Shown here one piece after another: positions 61,792 through 64,000 of a stretch of 64,000 bases of DNA. The stretch is from assembly GCA_023394955.1 (NCBI GenBank), contig JAEWZY010000065.1, positions 25,467 to 89,466 of the forward strand, in the 5' to 3' direction. The position numbers and the translations under genes were made by a program. Every line of letters starts with the position of its first letter. The first letter of the stretch is position 1. The notes beneath the pieces are model-generated. The model did no database searches, was not told the DNA's origin, and worked only from the letters and a program-made list of their open reading frames with translations. This DNA is from Bacillota bacterium. GTDB lineage: Bacteria > Bacillota > UBA4882 > UBA8346.

Positions 61792-62190
61792 TCAGGATTT
61801 ATTTTTAATCTTTTTTTCCACTTCTGGAAAAGCCTTTCTTAACTGAACCACTAACCATCCTCGGGTTTCCTGGTCCCCTTCCTCCCAAACACTTTCAATT
61901 TCCCTCATAAAAAAATTGAACTCTTTTATTGTATATATTGGCGTAAGATTATCAAGGACCTCGCTGTCTTGCGCCTTAATGTCCCCTTTTAAAATCCAAT
62001 CAACCGATACCCCGTACAAATCCGATAACAAAGCTAAAGCATCCGCCGACGGTTTTGTTTTATCATTCTCAATAACACTCAAATTGCCTTTGGAAATACC
62101 AGTCTTCTCCGAAACCTGCGGAATAGTCAATTTTTTATTATTTCGAGCAAGTTTAAGTCTTGTTCCGATAGTTTCGTTTCTTTGTTCCAA
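61792..62190 (-). CDS. XRE-family transcriptional regulator
   Basis: A 132-residue regulator with an N-terminal HTH of Cro/C1 type: ARNNKKLTIPQVSEKTGISKGNLSVIEN, TKPSADALALLSDLYGVSVDWIL (residues ~15-65). The C-terminal half is helical without a clear ligand domain. The start seems to be TTG at 62190, 10 nt after AAGGAG. The promoter region has a perfect 12-bp palindrome at 62215-62226, likely its own operator. The regulated partners are unknown. Confidence 0.85.
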   Translation of the reverse strand: MEQRNETIGTRLKLARNNKKLTIPQVSEKTGISKGNLSVIENDKTKPSADALALLSDLYGVSVDWILKGDIKAQDSEVLDNLTPIYTIKEFNFFMREIESVWEEGDQETRGWLVVQLRKAFPEVEKKIKNKS

Positions 62191-62205
62191 TATTCAATAT
62201 CTCCT

Positions 62206-62234
62206 TGACAAAGTTCTAATATTAGATATAATAT
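62206..62234 (+). promoter_or_regulatory. Divergent promoter with an embedded palindrome (operator candidate)
   Basis: TTGACA and TATAAT are 16 nt apart on the plus strand. The palindrome TCTAATATTAGA (62215-62226) lies between them, and the XRE start lies 25 nt to the left. It is a natural site for repression of both directions. Confidence 0.55.
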
Positions 62235-62487
62235 ATTTAACAACTGGTAATAACTCCAAAACAAAACAATCAATAACACCTGAAACAAATCCTGTTTTTC
62301 GTGTTATCTGATTGGATACCGGACGAAAACGCGATCAACCCAAAACCACTGACCATAGGCCTACCAACCGAATCAGTCGTTTTGAAAGAAACCTGCGTTT
62401 TCGTCCCCTAACTTTTAGGAATATTATAACATAATTAAAAAACAGTTGCTAGTTTACAACTGAGGGTTGGTTTTGAATGTTCGTTCC

Positions 62488-62634
62488 CGGTTCACTGTTT
62501 GTTAATTCAGTTAATACTAATTATCAGTTAAAACGATTTATGATTATTTTGAAATAATTATAAAACAAAAACCGGAAATCAAAGCTGTTAACTGAATAAA
62601 ATAACCGGATCATGGCTGGGAACTGTGAACGGAA
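62488..62634. repeat. Imperfect inverted repeat pair in the XRE-Spo0E spacer
   Basis: The left arm (62488-62514) contains GGTTCAC, TGTT and TTAATTCAGTTAA. The right arm (62588-62634), reversed, reads TTAACTGAAT... with GAACAGTT-like and CACGTT parts, with an insertion. Partial match only; it might be a decayed transposable or foldback element. No gene occurs in 62235-62664. Confidence 0.35.
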
Positions 62635-62664
62635 CCGAAAGCGCCACCCATATTTAAAAAAAAA

Positions 62665-62874
62665 GTGAACGAAACAAAAAAGAAGATGCCCCAAAATATA
62701 AAAACCAAGCAAAAAATCTTAAAAGAGAAGATCGCCACCGCCCGCAAGGAACTCCACTCCCTCTGGGCCATCCACGGTTGCACCAACGCCGAAGTACTAG
62801 CCGGCGCCGTGAAAATGGACGAACTATGCAACCAATATCAGCGATTAATATGTGGAAAACAATCGGATAACTAA
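62665..62874 (+). CDS. Spo0E-like aspartyl phosphatase regulator
   Basis: A 69-residue protein (62 aa if the ATG at 62686 is used). The helical hairpin KEKIATARKELHSLWAIHG-CTNAEVLAGAVKMDELCNQYQR follows the pattern of Spo0E family members, which dephosphorylate Spo0A~P in sporulation control: a helix with IxxxRxEL, a loop, then xDxLxxxYQ. The usual SQxLD block is GAVKMDEL here, so it is divergent. The GTG at 62665 and the AGAAG-preceded ATG at 62686 are both possible starts. Supports a spore-forming lifestyle, but with modest certainty. Confidence 0.55.
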   Translation: MNETKKKMPQNIKTKQKILKEKIATARKELHSLWAIHGCTNAEVLAGAVKMDELCNQYQRLICGKQSDN

Positions 62875-62892
62875 GCTTAATATTCTCCTCAA

Positions 62893-63798
62893 TCATACCG
62901 GTTTCACCGCCACGGTAAACTTCTCCGCCATTCGCACCGGATAATAAGATTGTTTCGCTTTCCTCAATCCCTCAATCCCCATATCTTCTTCTCTGTTGAT
63001 AAACTCCATTTCCGCCCATTCCCGGGCTGCAAACTCATGATTAATCGCGGCATATGCCCCATCATACTCTGTGTTCGCCTTCTCGATATGAATCACCGCG
63101 GTATTCCGGTTCAACCTTTCTCCCACGGTCAGCGCTTGAATCACCCCATCCACCATGATAACCCCTCCGACCACCCCTAAAGCCCGGAGGTTCCGCAACA
63201 CAATCGCCATTGCTTCATCTTCGCTGCATGGTTCGGGGTCCCTTACGTCAAACCAGGCGGATCCGATATTCAGACACTCTGCGGCGACTTCCGGAGTCAT
63301 TGTTTGATACTCCCAATTATATTGGCGTAAAAATTTGTTAAGATGATTGCGCTTGCTATGATATTTCCGCCCGGCCAAATCAATCAGATCAACCGCGGAG
63401 TATAGATAATCCGAAGTGTTTTTCTCCAGTTTAGTTGATAAGCCCGGATTAATCCGGCGCAGCCCGGTCACTAAAGGTTCCGGAATCCGCCGTAACTGGA
63501 GTTCAAACTTTTCAGCGGCGGCAATCTCCTCCATCAACCGGTAGACTTCTGCCAGCGCAGCCTGATTACCCCAATCCCCGACCGGAGGTAAAAAGAACGG
63601 TTTCCATTTGGGATGGGGCGGTTTGGCCATTAAGATCCAATAATCCAAGCTATCAAGATATGAAACTAACAACCCATAATTGCATTGCCACATCAAAAGG
63701 TTAGTAAATGTCAAATCCGAGATTTCCGGTTGCAAAGCATTCAAAACCCGGTCAAAACCGGGCTTATCCTCGAGATTTATTTTTCTAAAAGAAAGCAT
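62893..63798 (-). CDS. DUF2156 (MprF-C/GNAT-like) protein
   Basis: A 301-residue protein. LRFTNLLMWQ-like segment (here DLTFTNLLMWQCNYGL) and the C-terminal GNAT-like motif GGVIMVDGVIQALTVGERLN with EFAAREWAEMEFINREEDMG fit DUF2156 proteins. These resemble the C-terminal transferase domain of phosphatidylglycerol lysyltransferase and may aminoacylate lipids or peptides. Without a membrane part it is soluble. The neighbouring genes are unrelated. The function is not known. Confidence 0.8.
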   Translation of the reverse strand: MLSFRKINLEDKPGFDRVLNALQPEISDLTFTNLLMWQCNYGLLVSYLDSLDYWILMAKPPHPKWKPFFLPPVGDWGNQAALAEVYRLMEEIAAAEKFELQLRRIPEPLVTGLRRINPGLSTKLEKNTSDYLYSAVDLIDLAGRKYHSKRNHLNKFLRQYNWEYQTMTPEVAAECLNIGSAWFDVRDPEPCSEDEAMAIVLRNLRALGVVGGVIMVDGVIQALTVGERLNRNTAVIHIEKANTEYDGAYAAINHEFAAREWAEMEFINREEDMGIEGLRKAKQSYYPVRMAEKFTVAVKPV

Positions 63799-63905
63799 CT
63801 TCTCACCATTCTTTGTTGTAATCTTTCACTAACAACTACCAGTCTAAAACTGAAATCAGTCCGAAAAACTAATAATAGGTTCTTCAAAAACGCGGGAGGT
63901 TAATC

Positions 63906-64000
63906 ATGTCCCAGTCGAAACCGGAACGAATGAGTCTGATCCTCTTCAGCGGTGATTTTGATAAGGCGATGGCCGCTCTAACCTTAGCCAACGGCGCCGC
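63906..64000 (+). CDS. DsrE/DsrF-like protein, partial
   Basis: The frame MSQSKPERMSLILFSGDFDK and AMAALTLANGA starts here and leaves the window. The ILFSGDFDKAMAAL.LA.GA pattern is that of DsrE/DrsH-like peroxiredoxin-family proteins, which handle persulfide sulfur. GGGAGG precedes the ATG by 6 nt. It diverges from the DUF2156 gene. Only ~31 residues are visible. Confidence 0.7.
   Translation, partial: MSQSKPERMSLILFSGDFDKAMAALTLANGA

Noticed and set aside
1..64000. CRISPR arrays, prophage or insertion sequence genes
   Set aside because: No spacer-repeat pattern, transposase, integrase or phage structural gene was recognised in either strand.

Overview
The window looks like a chromosomal segment of an anaerobic member of the Bacillota (Firmicutes). 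It has about 43% G+C by eye, strong GGAGG-type ribosome sites, GTG and TTG starts, a T-box leader on valS, a Spo0E-like protein, an Rnf complex and a complete F-type ATP synthase. A lineage near the Limnochordia or deep Clostridia is possible, but this is an impression and not a measurement.

Left part (1-17.1 kb): nearly everything is on the minus strand. The order is accA (cut by the window edge)-accD with a DUF2007 protein, a TldD/TldE protease pair, a SpeD-like protein without the pyruvoyl motif, a beta-CASP RNA nuclease, a tRNA-Pro(CGG) with its own promoter, a CorA-type transporter behind a leader of about 240 nt, the six-gene rnfCDGEAB operon and the nucleoside-salvage pair deoB-pyrimidine phosphorylase. 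From 17.1 to 27 kb there is an HpcH/HpaI aldolase divergent from an IclR regulator, with two matching candidate operators between them, then a Na/Pi cotransporter, valS, small unknown proteins and three decayed genes (amidohydrolase, EAL domain, EFR1-type flavodoxin/ferredoxin).

Middle (27-45 kb): an envelope-glycan cluster (membrane protein, two paralogous GT2 glycosyltransferases, a flippase, a UbiA-type phosphoribosyl transferase homologue and a YuiD-type PAP2 protein), a stand-alone AICAR transformylase, an exported transglutaminase-like protein and a methyltransferase. These are followed by a seven-gene sugar-import/catabolism operon (GntR-DUF6282-Rid-binding protein-two permeases-aldo/keto reductase, no ATPase) with a broken enolase-superfamily gene upstream. 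LysM-repeat, cyclophilin and nucleotidyltransferase-like genes come next.

Right part (45.5-64 kb): atpZ-atpI-atpBEFHAGDC, preceded by tsaC/Sua5, a DUF3108 protein, a low-molecular-weight phosphatase with a coiled-coil insertion, and upp. Then come a large glutamine synthetase, a heptad-repeat membrane protein beside an unknown protein, a ykkC-type riboswitch controlling a GAP-family membrane protein, an XRE regulator, a Spo0E-like protein, a DUF2156 protein and the start of a DsrE-like gene.

Rnf and the ATP synthase together point to ion-gradient energy conservation from reduced ferredoxin. The c subunit has an unusual helix 1, with an Asp where Na+-type rings carry Gln. The best candidates for something undescribed are the riboswitch-controlled GAP-family transporter, the two-carboxylate c subunit, the SpeD-like protein and the phosphatase insertion.
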